The notes beneath the pieces were generated by a model that did no database searches, was not told the origin of the DNA, and was given only the letters and a program-made list of their open reading frames with translations. Positions 10,069-22,601 of a stretch of 64,000 nt of DNA are shown one piece after another. The DNA comes from Microstegium vimineum (taxonomy: Eukaryota > Streptophyta > Magnoliopsida > Poales > Poaceae), in NCBI GenBank assembly GCA_022036555.1, contig CM039139.1, forward strand, positions 2,502,441-2,566,440, in the 5' to 3' direction. Both the position numbers and the translations under genes were made by a program. Numbering within the stretch: the stretch's first letter is position 1; each line of letters starts with the position of its first letter.

Positions 10069-13000
10069 ATGGAGCTCGCGGTGGCTACAGCGGGTGAAGG
10101 GCAGCGGTTCAAGCGGATTCCGCGGCAGGCGTGGGCGGGGAACCTGGAACTGGATCCTTTGGTACGTCTCGCTAGCTCCCTGCTCGTCGGTGCTTGTGGC
10201 CCGAGTGGCTGATTTGATGGTGCTGCGATGCCGGTGTTTTTTTGTTTTTTTTTGGATTCCTGTGTTGTTGTTTAGTCAATGTAGTGTTTAGGGGTTTCTG
10301 AATACGTTAATGCTTTGGTAAGAGCTCAGGAGCCTATACGGATGTCAGTGACGCTTAGTGGTGCAGTACCACGAGTATCACATTGTTGAGGTGAATCCTG
10401 CATTGTGCTGCACAATTGTTGAATCTTAGAATCGATTGGAGTCTTCAGCTGGGTTATCCATGTTGGATAAATAACAGATTATTTTTGGATTGGCACTATT
10501 TGGGCATATTTTCTACATATGGATCATTTTGGCATGAAAACAGAGGGTTACACAATGTCTTAATTTTTTTTTTGCTGTGCGCATGTCATTTTGTGATAGA
10601 ATTACCCAACCGTTTCAAAAGTTACTTGGCGTTATGGATTATGCTTGTGCATGTGTTGGACCAGGATTGTCGAGGTAATGCTTAGGCAGCCTGGGCGGTT
10701 TTAAAAGCATTTATTATTCCCTGCGTATTAGTGTGTCCGTTCTGTCGTTAGTAATTCATTTTCTTCCTTTTTATTATAGCTCCAAAATTAAGTAATGGTG
10801 CCTGGTTTAAGAGTTTCAGATAATGTCAAGAGCTAAGGGATCTTTTCATCTGAAAAAACTAAGCACCTTTTCTATTTTCAGCTTAATGAAAGCTTAGATC
10901 AGTGGCCACATCTAAATGAGCTGGTACAGTGCTACAAGGCTGATTTTGTGAAGGATGACTGCAAATATGGACGCTATGAGAGTGTTGCACCACCATCTTT
11001 CCAAAATCAAATTTTTGAGGGGCCTGATACCGACATAGAAACAGGTAATCCATCTTGCTTACTGCTGAATGCCTGTATTAATTTCACATGTATCTTGGAA
11101 AAAAATATATTGTTGCTCTGTGTCACAGAATTGCAGCTTTGCAACGCAAGACATTCCAAGCATGAAGATGCTACAGAAGATGATACGCCAAGCACCTCAG
11201 GGAGGCAAGTATATGAAACCGAATCATCTGCTTCATCTTCAAAAGTGGTAAGGGCACCCTCTCTGGATTTCTGTACTGGATAGATTTGTCCTTTGCTTCC
11301 CAGGTTTCTGCTGTGCTGGCTATAATCTGCAATTAATCTTAGTGCTTTTATAGTGGGCTATTCACATTGGATAAGAACTATTTCATGCTTTATTCTTTAT
11401 GTATTTTTGCCTGTGATCCTTTGCGTCCAATCACTTCTAGTATTTTCCATCGCTTTCTGATTTCCTTTGCTTCCCATGTAAACAATTTCTGTCAATGGAG
11501 CTATAATACTGGTTGAAGACTGGTAAAATCATTTAAAGCCTTTTGAACTAACAACGTGTGTTTTTATTTTTTTAAAGCTCTCATGCAACATTTTTCCCTC
11601 CAACTTATTGCAATCAATATCAATTCTCATCTTGATGTTGGGTATTAACAGTATCTTTATCATCTGTGTTTTCTCAGCACTGTAGTCTGTCACCACTGCC
11701 AGCATATGAGCCTGCATTTGATTGGGAGAATGAAAGGTCTTTGATATTTGGCCAAAGGGTGCCAGAAAGTATACCTGCAATAAGCAACAGGTTGCTTCAG
11801 CACACAGACTAAAACAATGCATCCATCATTTCTTTCTCCCCACCCCTTCTTCTGGTGCTCTGATCAATGCTTATTAGCTAACCTGATTTAAATTATTCTG
11901 TACTTATTACAGTGGCTTGAAGATAACTGTCAAGGTACTATCTTTGTCATTCCAAGCTGGATTAGTCGGTGAGCAAAACTAGAATATTTTGTGATTGTTT
12001 CTTAACTTCTGTACTGTAATGTATCTCATTTACGCTTAACAACATGATCTTAACTTTCTGTTTTCACAATCTATCATGTGAGTGCAGAACCTTTCAGTGG
12101 AACGATTTGCTTGTATAACAGAGATAGAAGAGAAAAATTGTCAGAAGACTTCTATTTTCACATACTTTCAGCAGATATGCAGGATGTAAGCTCAGTGCAA
12201 GTTGCTTTCTTCTTCTTGTTTCATACCCACATATATAGAATATTGTAGCATGTTAACTATGTTAAGTTTCCACTTTAATCAATTTTTTATTCTTACTGAT
12301 CATTTAACTTTATCTGGACTTAACAGGCTCAGGCCTTGGATCGTCGAGGCGTTTTTTCATTGGATGCACCTTCACCATCAGTCTGCCTTTTGATTCAATT
12401 GGAAAAGGCTGCTACTGAAGAAGGGGGAGTTACACCTTCTGTTTATTCTCGTAAAGAACCTGTAAGTTGAAAAAGCACTCTTCATTGTAATATTAGTGCC
12501 CTACATTGATTGTGTGTTCTCATATATTCCTGCACTCATTTTCGTGTCAGGTGCACTTAGCTGAGAAAGAGAAGCAAAAGCTGCAAGTATGGTCTCGGAT
12601 CATGCCTTATAAAGAGTCATTTGCATGGGCCATGATTCCTCTGTTTGAAGGTAACCATGCGGGTGGTCTTAGTGACGCTGCTTCTCCTAGCAGTCCTTTA
12701 GCACCGAGTTTATCGGGATCAAGTTCTCAAGATAGTATTGTGGACCCTATTTCAAAGCTTACTTTAGATGGAAGAGTCAACCGTTACTCGAGTGGAAGCT
12801 CAGTTATTGTAGAGATATCAAACCTAAACAAAGTGAAGGAAAGCTATATAGAGGACTCCCTCCAAGTAAGAAGGATCAGTGCCGCACATTCAGTTAATAT
12901 TTGTAACTTGTTATGCTAAATAGTTATAGCTTTTGTCTCCTATAGGATCCAAAACGGAAAGTACATAAACCAGTGAAAGGTGTATTGAGATTAGAAGTGG

Positions 13001-16000
13001 AAAAACTTCATGATGGCCACAATGATGTGGATAATGCTTCTGAAGGCGGTAGCATGGCCAATGGTTTGAATGATGCTGGTGACATCAATAATGGCAGAAG
13101 CAACAGAAGTAGCTTTGATGGAATTCGCAGTTCTGTGAATTCTATTGCCATTGCCCAGAAAGATGCTCATCACAATGGACACATTTCTAATGCTGAGAAT
13201 GGTGACAATGTAAGTGGCTGGATACTGGTCATATAGGATAACACTTATTTTTCTGTTTATCTGTGATACATTTTTGTGTTATTCATGCTATTCTGCTTAG
13301 AAGAAATGGATTCTCTTATTGCAGTTTCAAGCTTTTGACTTTCGGATGCTGACCCGAAGTGAGCCGTTTTCACAACTTTTTCATTGCCTCTATGTGTACC
13401 CGTTGACTGTTAGCTTGAGCCGCAAAAGAAACCTGTTTGTTAGAGTGGAACTGAGAAAGGACGATTCTGACATCCGAAAACCTCCATTAGAGGTTTGCTT
13501 GCTGAATTATTTGTCCTCCTCTTGAATGTTGGTGTATAGTCAAACATCCTTATCCATTAGAGATGTGGGCTTCCAGGCTGTTCATCCTAGGAACGGAATA
13601 CGATGCTACAGAAGTGGGGCCATACACAGATTGCTGTTGGAACAAGAATGGCTTCCTACCATGATGAAGTTAAAATCAGCCTACCTGCTCTTTTAACACC
13701 CCAACATCATCTTGTCTTCACATTTTTCCACGTAGATCTCCAAATGAAACTTGAAGCACCAAAACCAGTATGCATCATGTTCCTTGTTAGTATGGATTAT
13801 GCTTAGTTGCTTAGTTTCCTCATGTCTGACATGTTTATTTCTTCAGGTGATCGTTGGGTATTCTGTACTTCCACTGTCGACACATATTCAGTATGCATCA
13901 TCTACTCAATTCTTTTTCAGTCTAGTAGTAGCATTATATTACTCTTTGTCACTTGTCAGCTGCTTCAGATGTGAGATCACATCCCATTCCAAGCCATTGC
14001 TATTTTAGCCTTCAAACTTATTCAATTTATGTGATCCATAACCAATATCATGTAATAGCATGAAGTTAGTCTTGGTGATGAAGAAAGGTTTATCACTAAA
14101 AGTTAGGGGCAATAGTTCCTATGCTGTACTCCTTTCATTTTTTTAACTTTTCTAAGTATTTCTTATTTAAAACTATTGAAAATATAATAATTTGAAAGCA
14201 TTTTTAAGAAAAAGTTGTTAATAGCATTTTTATGGAACAGTTCTTCATAGTTTGGGGATGTCCCTTAGGTCCCCTAAGGCCTGCAGTTCCATGTCTCTGA
14301 ACTTGCTAAGTACTCCCCCATTCCCAAAAAAATATGTAAATCTCAAGTATTGAGTCCAGATTAGTGTGGAAATTGCACATGTGCCCCTCCCAATGTGCTG
14401 GTTCACAGAAGCAATAGTTGCATCAGGATAGTTCCACACAAGTTCAGAATATTATTTTACTCATCAGGCAAACAACCGGAGGCGTGTGGATGAGAATGAT
14501 CGTGGAGATGGATGGATAGTGATGCTGGGCGGTTGGTGCATTCAGTGTCTTACTTTTTTTTGACAGATGGATTCCACACGAAAAGCTGATGTCTACAGTA
14601 CTACGTTTACATTCTTTTCGGGACAGGTTTTGAACCTCAGGATCCCATTCTTTCTGGGACGTGGAAGGGCCTCTAGCTGAGTTGGTTAGGTGGTTTGAGT
14701 ACCACTCCTCAGGTCCTGAGTTTGACTTCCCGTGGGAGTGAATTTCAGTGTGGGGTTAAAATAAATCCTCTCATCTGTCCCACGCGAAAGCATTCGTCTA
14801 GGCCTGAGCCTGACCCCGGTCGTGGTCATTCTCACATGGGTCTACAGTGCCGCTGTGTGTGGGTGGGGCAGAGGTTTGGGCTCTTGACCTGAGTGAGAAA
14901 GTCTTCTTAATGCAATACCCAGGGGTTGTCTTACCCCCCATAGGTTCAGTTTTTTTTTCTTTCTGGGACAGAGGGAGTAGTTTACTTGAGGTCCAAAACC
15001 TTCCTGATTAGTGTTAATCTGTCTACTTGGATCTACCTGACATCCAGAAGGTGTCTGTTATGGTGGGAAATACGTATCAGAGAAGGAGGCGCCAAAGTGG
15101 CTGAGTCGGCGCAACTCGGCGCGTGCCCAGCGCCTTCGGCGCACGCCAGAGCGCGCTCAGCGGCCGCCGCAGCTCTAGGCGCCTATATGCTCGCAGTTAG
15201 TTTCTAGTTGAGTCATCAGGAGTTTGTTAGATCCTAAATTCGTGCAAGTGTTAGTTATCGTCGTCAGTGGGTATTTATGTACTGAACAATCGATTGATTA
15301 AGGGTTAAGCAGAGATTAGAGTTATCTCTCGAAGCTCTCATCGTCCTCCCACCACCAAGGTCGGCGCCGCCAGTTCGCCGTAAGGCGTTCAAACCCCGTC
15401 CACTCTCCTCTCACTCGTATTCCTTGCGCAGCAGATCGGGCCGTAACAATCTGGTATCATCCATGTCTGGGCCTATGTCCTCCGCCATTCCGTCCGCCGC
15501 CATCCCCATCACCACTGCTCCCCCATCATCTGTCATGTCGCACTCCACAACACCGATCACCACCACGCCGCTGTATCAGCCGCCCGCCTCCGCTGGTGCG
15601 CTGGATGCCCTGACCAACGTCGTCAATGGCCTTCAACATCATCGACTGATAGTCGCCCCAGGTCGTCGCTCAACCCGCACTCCCTGTCCTTCGGGATGCT
15701 TGGCTACGGCGGCATACCTCCGCTCTCCTCATCCGGATCTGTGATCGTCCACTCTACCGTCGCCAGCCGACCCCTCCCAATAACCCAGATCCCATTCCCA
15801 CCATCCCCATCGCCAATCCCACAAATGCTCCATACACTGGTGCATCCACCCATGGCGGATCATGATGAGGGCGCCATGGTACCCCGGTTTCATAAACTCA
15901 CCTTTCCGACGTTCGACGGCAAGGAAGACTCCCTGGGGTGGCTGAACAAGTGCGATCACTTCTTCCGCGCTCAGCGCACCCGAGACGTTGACAGAGTGTG

Positions 16001-19000
16001 GCTGGCTTCCTTCCATCTCACGGGCGCGGCTCAGCACTGGTATTACATGTTCGAACGAGATGCCGGCGGCGTGGCCGCCAGCAACGTTTTAGACCGTCCC
16101 TCAGCACCAACCACCTCGCCGAATTGGCTCGGGTGCCGTTCCGCAACTCCGTCGACGAATATACCGAGGGGTTTTTAGCCCGTCTGGCACACGCTGGGGC
16201 CCTGTCGCCCGTTCAACAGGTGCAGCTCTATACGGGCGGGTTACCAGATCCAATCCGCACCGACGTGGAGCTCCAGGATCCTGTTGAGCTCCAGCGGGCA
16301 ATGATGCTTGCCCGTGCATATGAACGCCGCAACGTGGCTCTGGTGCCACCGGTGGCGTCGCGACCGCCTCGGCCGCCAGCGTGGCAGTACGTCGCACCAC
16401 CTGCTCTCTCAGCTCTAGGCGCGTCGCCAATTGCTCCGGCGCCACTGGCGTTGCCTGCCCCCCAGCGCCGCAACGACCATTCAAGAAGCTCACACCAGCG
16501 GAGATGGTGGAACGCCGCCGGCTGGGCCTCTGCTACAATTGTGATGGCCAATACACACGCGGTCACCGGTGCGCCCGATTGTTTTGGCTGGAGGTTACTG
16601 ACGACGTTGATGAGATAGCCGACCCCCCGGTGGAGCAGCCGGCCTTTGACGACGAGCAGCCGTTGATCTCACTGCATGCTATAGCCGGGATTCGCACTGA
16701 GGAGACGATGCAGCTGAAGGTCACCGTCGGCAATCATCAGTTTACGGCCCTGCTGGACTCTGGCTCGACTCACAACTTCATCAGCGGCCCCGCGGCACAG
16801 AGGGATGGCTTGACATTCCACAGCAGTGCCGACGCTCACGTCACAGTAGCCAACGGTGACAGGATTGCCTGTCGAGGCCTAGCCCGGGATGTGGGCTTGC
16901 GCGTCACCCAACACGGCGTCGGCCACGAAGACTTCACCGTGGACTGCTACACCATCCCGCTGGATTGCCATGACATGGTCCTCGGCGTGGCCTTCCTGCG
17001 CACCCTGGGACCGATTCTCTGGGATTTCGACGACCTATGTATGGCGTTCTGGCGCCATGGGAGCCGAGTGTTGTGGAAGGGTGTGGGCTCCACACAGACC
17101 GACATTGCGCCCACTGGACGTCTCCACGCCATTCGCAAAGGGGAGCCAGTCCTTCTTGATCGCCTGCTGGACTCTTTCCAGGATGTCTTCTCTGCACCTA
17201 CCGGCTTGCCACCAACACGCGATTGTGATCACAGAATTCACCTCAAGCCCAATACAGAGCCAGTAGCAGTCAGGCCTTATCGGCATCCTCAGCTCCAGAA
17301 GGATGAACTGGAGGAACAGTGTGCAACCATGATAGCTCAGGGATCATTCGGCCAAGCACGTCGCCGTTTTCAGCGCCCGTGCTCCTGGTGAAGAAGCAGG
17401 ATGCAACCTGGCGTTTTTGTGTGGATTACAGAGCCTTGAACTCCAGTACCGTCAAGGATAAGTTCCCTATTCCAGTTGTAGAAGAGCTCCTCGATGAACT
17501 GAACGGTGCCCAGTTCTTCACTAAGCTGGACCTCAAATCCGGCTATCACCAAGTTCGCGTTTTCCCTGAAGATGTCCAGAAGACAGCTTTTCGAACCCAT
17601 CATGGGCACTTTGAGTTTCTAGTGATGCCATTCGGCTTATCCAACGCTCCATCGACTTTTCAGGCTCTGATGAACATGGTGCTTCGCCCGTTCCTGCGAC
17701 GAGGGGTGCTAGTCTTTTTTAACGATATCCTGGTCTACAACAACTCTTGGTCTGAACACCTACGCGTCCTGCGGGCGGTCCTGGCTACTCTACGCGAGCA
17801 CCAACTGCGAGTGAAGAAGTCCAAATGCTCATTTGCTACGACCACGGTCTCATATCGGGGGCACGTCATCTCGGCGCAGGGAGTTGCCGTCGACAAGGAC
17901 AAGATCACCGCCATTCAGACATGGCCGCAACCGCGCTCGGTCCGTGGCCTGAGGGCTTCCTGGGCCTAGCCGGATACTACCGGCGGTTTATCAAGGACTT
18001 TGGAGCCATTGCCGCACCACTGACTCAGCTCTTGAAGAAAGACGGCTTCCACTGGACGGACGCCGCCACGACAGCTTTCGACGCCCTCAAGAACGCACTG
18101 TCTGCCGCACCAGTACTTGAAGACTCCATAAGTGATTTTGGTAATTGATGGAACCTAAGTACTAACCTAGCTCTAAGTGGTTGAGTAGGTTTAGCACACT
18201 AAGGAGAAGTGAGAATGAACAAGTGGTAGAGCAAGGATGGAAGCTAGGAGAAAGCAAATCAAAGGCTCACACTTGGAGAAGAAGGAAAGTGAAAAGATCC
18301 TAAGCAATTCAAGGCAAAGTTATATGCTAGGACTTTTCTTTTGGTGGTCAAGACACCTAGTGGGTGTGATCACATTTAGGTTAGACAACCGTACTATTAA
18401 GAGGGGAAATGCAAAAGTGATTGCGGTTTGCCGAGTGCCACTAGGTGTTATCTATATTGCATGTGCATTTAGGACCTAGTGACATACACCCTGCTTAATT
18501 GACAAGTGAAACATGCCAAGTCTGTTCACTAAGGTGGATTCTTAGTGCTTGGCAACTATGGAGCAAAGGTGGAAGAATCAGAGAAGAGAAAAGGGCGTCG
18601 GACGCTGCAGCTGTGGGCGTCGGACGCTGTCCGGCGCGTCGGACGCTGGTGTCAGCATGACGTTGCGTCTGGCGGCTTCATCAAGGTTTCCAGGGCGCGA
18701 CGGACGCTGTCCGTCGGATTGATGGAGCGTCCGGAAATATTTTCTCTGGGTTTTCTCAGAAACTCGAGAGCAACGAGTTTGCGCCGGACGCTGTGGTGCA
18801 GCGTCCGTCGCGAAGCAACAGAGCGTCCGTCGGGCTTCCAGAGAACTCTGCAGACAGGCGTTTTTGAGGAAAGGCGTCGGACGCTGAGGAGACAGGCGTC
18901 GGACACGGGAGACGGAGCGTCCGTCGGCCAAGGATTTTCAAAACCAGAGCCAACGACTAGTTCTGACAGGGCGTCGGACGCTGGCGACGGAGCGTCCGTC

Positions 19001-22000
19001 GCCCCTGTGAAGAGCGTCCGTCGCTAACTTAACAGAGCAACGGCTAGTGGACCTTGAGGGAGAATATAAATATGTGTTGGCCGACTTTGGGGATCTCTCT
19101 CGAACATTTGAACACTTTGAGACCCTATTGAGCTGAGTAAACTCCCTCCCACTCATCTCCATGCTTGGTTAGTGAATTTCCAAAAGAGATTGAGTGATCC
19201 AAGTGCATTTTGCATATAGCTTGCATCTAGTGGCACTTGGGAGACGTTCTCGCTGTGGATTTCTTGTTACTCTTGGTGATTGCCATCACCTAGACGGTTT
19301 GGAGCAGCGGTGGTAGATCGAGAAGCTTGGTGATTGTGCTTCGTCGACTACAAGTTTTTGTGAGGGTTCTTGTGCCTTCCCCGCGGGAGATCGCAAAAGT
19401 AACTCTAGTGGATTGCGCATGGCTTGTGTGAGCCTCATCTTGTGTTGGTTGTGCGGCACCCGGTGACGGGTTTGGCGTGTGATGTCAATTAGCTCGTGAA
19501 CCTCCAAGTGAGTGACTCGCCACAACGGGGACTAGCTAGTTGGCAAACTAGTGAACCTCGGAAGAAAAATCAAGTGTCAACCTCTTGTCTCATTGTGATT
19601 GATTGGATTTCTTGGTTATCACTTGATTGGTTCATCCCCTACTACTCTATACGGCGGTATAACCCTCCTATCTCACTCTTGCGTTTACTTAGTAGAGATA
19701 TTAGGTTGTGCTAGTTAGTTCTCTAGCTTGTAGCTTAATAGCTTGTGTAGGAGTTGTGTGATCCTAGAACTATTAGGATAGAAATTGTGGATAGGTGGCT
19801 TCGCTTTTCCCACTAGGCTAGTGCAAAACTTGCTTCGCTCCTTAGTTATCTAACATTGTTGTTGAGGTTTCTTTGTAGATTTTTAAATTAGGCTATTCAT
19901 CCCCCCTCTAGCCATTGCATAGGACCTTTCAGTACTGCACCTCCCAAACTTCCATGAGGACTTGTGGAGTGCGACGCCTCCGGGACGGGATTCGAGGTAG
20001 TCCTGCACCGACGCCGGGCCCCTTGCGTTTTTCCAGTAAACCCTTCGCCGCCCGCCACATGAAGATTGCAGCCTATGAGAGGGAATTGATCGGCTTGGTT
20101 CAGGCCGTTCGGCATTGGCGCCCATATCTCTGGGGCCGGGCTTTTGTCGTCCGCACTGACCACCATGCTCTGAAGTTCCTGTTGGACCAGCGCTTGTCCA
20201 CGATACCGCAACATCAATGGGTGAGTAAGCTGTTTGGGTTTGATTTCAGCATCGAGTTCAGGCCCGGGCGGCTCAATGTCGTTGCCGATGCTCTGTCCCG
20301 GCGCGACTCTGAGGAACTCCAGGTGGCAGCCATCACCACGCCATCATTCAGCCTCTGCGCTGACATCCGGCGTGAGCTCGCCGCTCTGCCTGAACTGGAG
20401 CAGCTGCGCCAAGACATCTCCGCCGGCCTCCGCGGCGCGCCATGGGCCGTGACTGATGGGCTGATTACACACCGGGGGCGCGTCCTCATTCTGTCATCAT
20501 CGCCACTCCTCCACGATGTCCTGCGTCTGGCACATACCGCAGGACATGAAGGCATCGAACGCACCTTGCAGCGTCTGCGGGCGGACTTCTACGTCGACCA
20601 CTATTGTCGCCTCGTCAGGGACTTCGTCCGCGGCTGCTCGACGTGCCAGCGGAACAAGACCGAAGCCCTGCATCCAGCCGGCCTCCTGCAGCCACTGCCG
20701 GTTCCGGCCCGGATTTGGGCCGACATCTCGATGGACTTCGTCGAAGCTCTCCCCAAGGTACATGGCAAAAGTGTCATCCTTACTGTTGTTGATCGCTTGT
20801 CCAAGTTTGCCCACTTCATCCCACTGGGGCATCCGTACACGGCGGCGTCGGTCGCCCGCGCATTCTTCGCCGAGATCGTGCGTCTCCATGGCTTCCCCGA
20901 GTCCATCGTCTCCGACCGCGACCCAGTCTTCACCGGCCACGTTTGGCGGGATCTGTTCAAGTTGGCGGGCGTCCAACTTCGCATGAGCTCCGCGTTCCAC
21001 CCACAAACAGACGGGCAATCCGAGGCGGTTAACAAAACCATAGCTATGTATCTTCGGTGTATGACAGGTGATCGCCCCCGTGCATGGCTCGACTGGCTTC
21101 CTTGGGCGGAATACTGCTACAACACCGCCTACCACTGCGCCCTGCGCACAATGCCCTTCACCGTAGTGTACGGTCGGCCTCCACCGCCTCTCGTCCCTTA
21201 TGACGTTGGGGCGGCGCGCACGGACACCGCCGACAAGATGCTGGCCGGCCGGGACAACTTCCTGGACGAGGTGCGCACACGGCTGCTCCAGGCACAAGAG
21301 TTCACACGACGCCACTACGACGCCAAACACCGCCGCCTCGAGTTTGCACCAGGGACTGGGTGTGGCTGTGCATCCTCCATCGCCCTACTCAGTCCCTGGC
21401 GCCGGGAAGCCGAGGCAAGCTCGGACCACGCTACGCCGGGCCCTTCCAGGTGCTGGAACGCATTGGCGCCGTGGCGTACCGCCTCCAGCTCCCCGACGGC
21501 GCCAGGATCCACGACGTCGTCCATGTGGGGGTTCTCAAGCCGTTCAGGGGCGCGCCGCCACTGGCGCCACCGACGCTACCTCCGCTCCGAGATGGTCGCC
21601 GGCTTCCACAACCTGCCCGTGTGCTGCGGGCGAGCCTACGTCGCGGCATTTGGCATGTGCTGGTGCAGTGGGAGAACATGCCGGAGGGCGACGCAACATG
21701 GGAGCCCGTCGACGCGTTCAAAGCTGAACATCCATCATTCCAGCTCGAGGACGAGCTGTTTCTCCAGGGAGGGAGAGATGTTATGGTGGGAAATACGTAT
21801 CAGAGAAGGAGGCGCCAAAGTGGCTGAGTCGGCGCAACTCGGCGCGTGCCCAGCGCCTTCGGCGCATGCCAGAGCGCGCTCAGCGGCCGCCGCAGCTCTA
21901 GGCGCCTATATGCTCGCAGTTAGTTTCTAGTTGAGTCATCAGGAGTTTGTTAGATCCTAAATTCGTGCAAGTGTTAGTTATCGTCGTGAGTGGGTATTTA

Positions 22001-22567
22001 TGTACTGAACAATCGACTGATTAAGGGTTAAGCAGAGATTAGAGTTATCTCTCTAAGCTCTCATCGTCCTCCCAGCACCAAGGTCGGCGCCGAGCACGGC
22101 GCCCCCAGTTCGCTGTAAGGCGTTCAAACACCGTCCACCCTCCTCTCACTCGTATTCCTTGCGCAGCAGATCGGGCCGTAACAGTGTCACTCCTCACTGG
22201 CAGGTGTTGCTCAATCTGTGAGGTAGGAGGAAGAATAGAATTGAGAAAGAATAAAGTGGACTCACCACCACATGGGCATTTACAGAGTGATTAGCAAAAT
22301 TTTGGCCCTGAGGAGAAACAAGAGAAAGATGGACTGACCACTACATGGGTCGGTACAGATTGAGTAGCAAAATTTGCCCCCCCCCCCCCCCCCCCCCAGT
22401 AACAAGAGTGATTAGGAGGAAGAATAGAATTGAGAAAGAATAAAGTGGACTCACCACCACATGGGCATTTACAGAGTGATTAGCAAAATTTTGGCCCTGA
22501 GGAGAAACAAGAGAAAGATGGACTGACCACTACATGGGTCGGTACAGATTGATTAGCAAAATTTGCG

Positions 22568-22601
<34 letters not shown>

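Larger units (their letters stand above)
15056..22183 (+). mobile_element. Ty3/gypsy chromovirus-type element in SPK1 intron 12
   Basis: LTRs at 15056-15448 and 21779-22183 begin TGTTATGGTGGG and end GGGCCGTAACA. GTGTC flanks the whole element (15051-15055 and 22184-22188) as a perfect 5-base duplication. TGGTATCATCC after the left LTR is a partial initiator-Met primer site, and the purine run GGGAGGGAGAGA precedes the right LTR. The domain order is gag, zinc knuckle, protease, reverse transcriptase, RNase H, integrase, chromodomain-like tail. Without the nested solo LTR it is about 5.3 kb. The LTRs differ by a 12-base insertion and a few substitutions, so the insertion is fairly recent. Frame breaks make it non-functional. 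Confidence 0.95.

Noticed and set aside
13376..13525. Possible extra exon end in SPK1 (frame open past 13492)
   Set aside because: The GAG/GT donor at 13492 and the conserved continuation at 13577 fit the family. The extension is intronic.
18545..19027. 160-codon open frame inside the solo LTR
   Set aside because: It is made almost entirely of the repeated GCGTCGGACGCT/AGCGTCCGTCGC words, has no domain, and lies upstream of the LTR TATA box.
20497..21330. 277-codon open frame on the minus strand
   Set aside because: It is the complement of the gypsy integrase coding region; GC-rich codons leave the opposite strand open. There is no recognisable protein.
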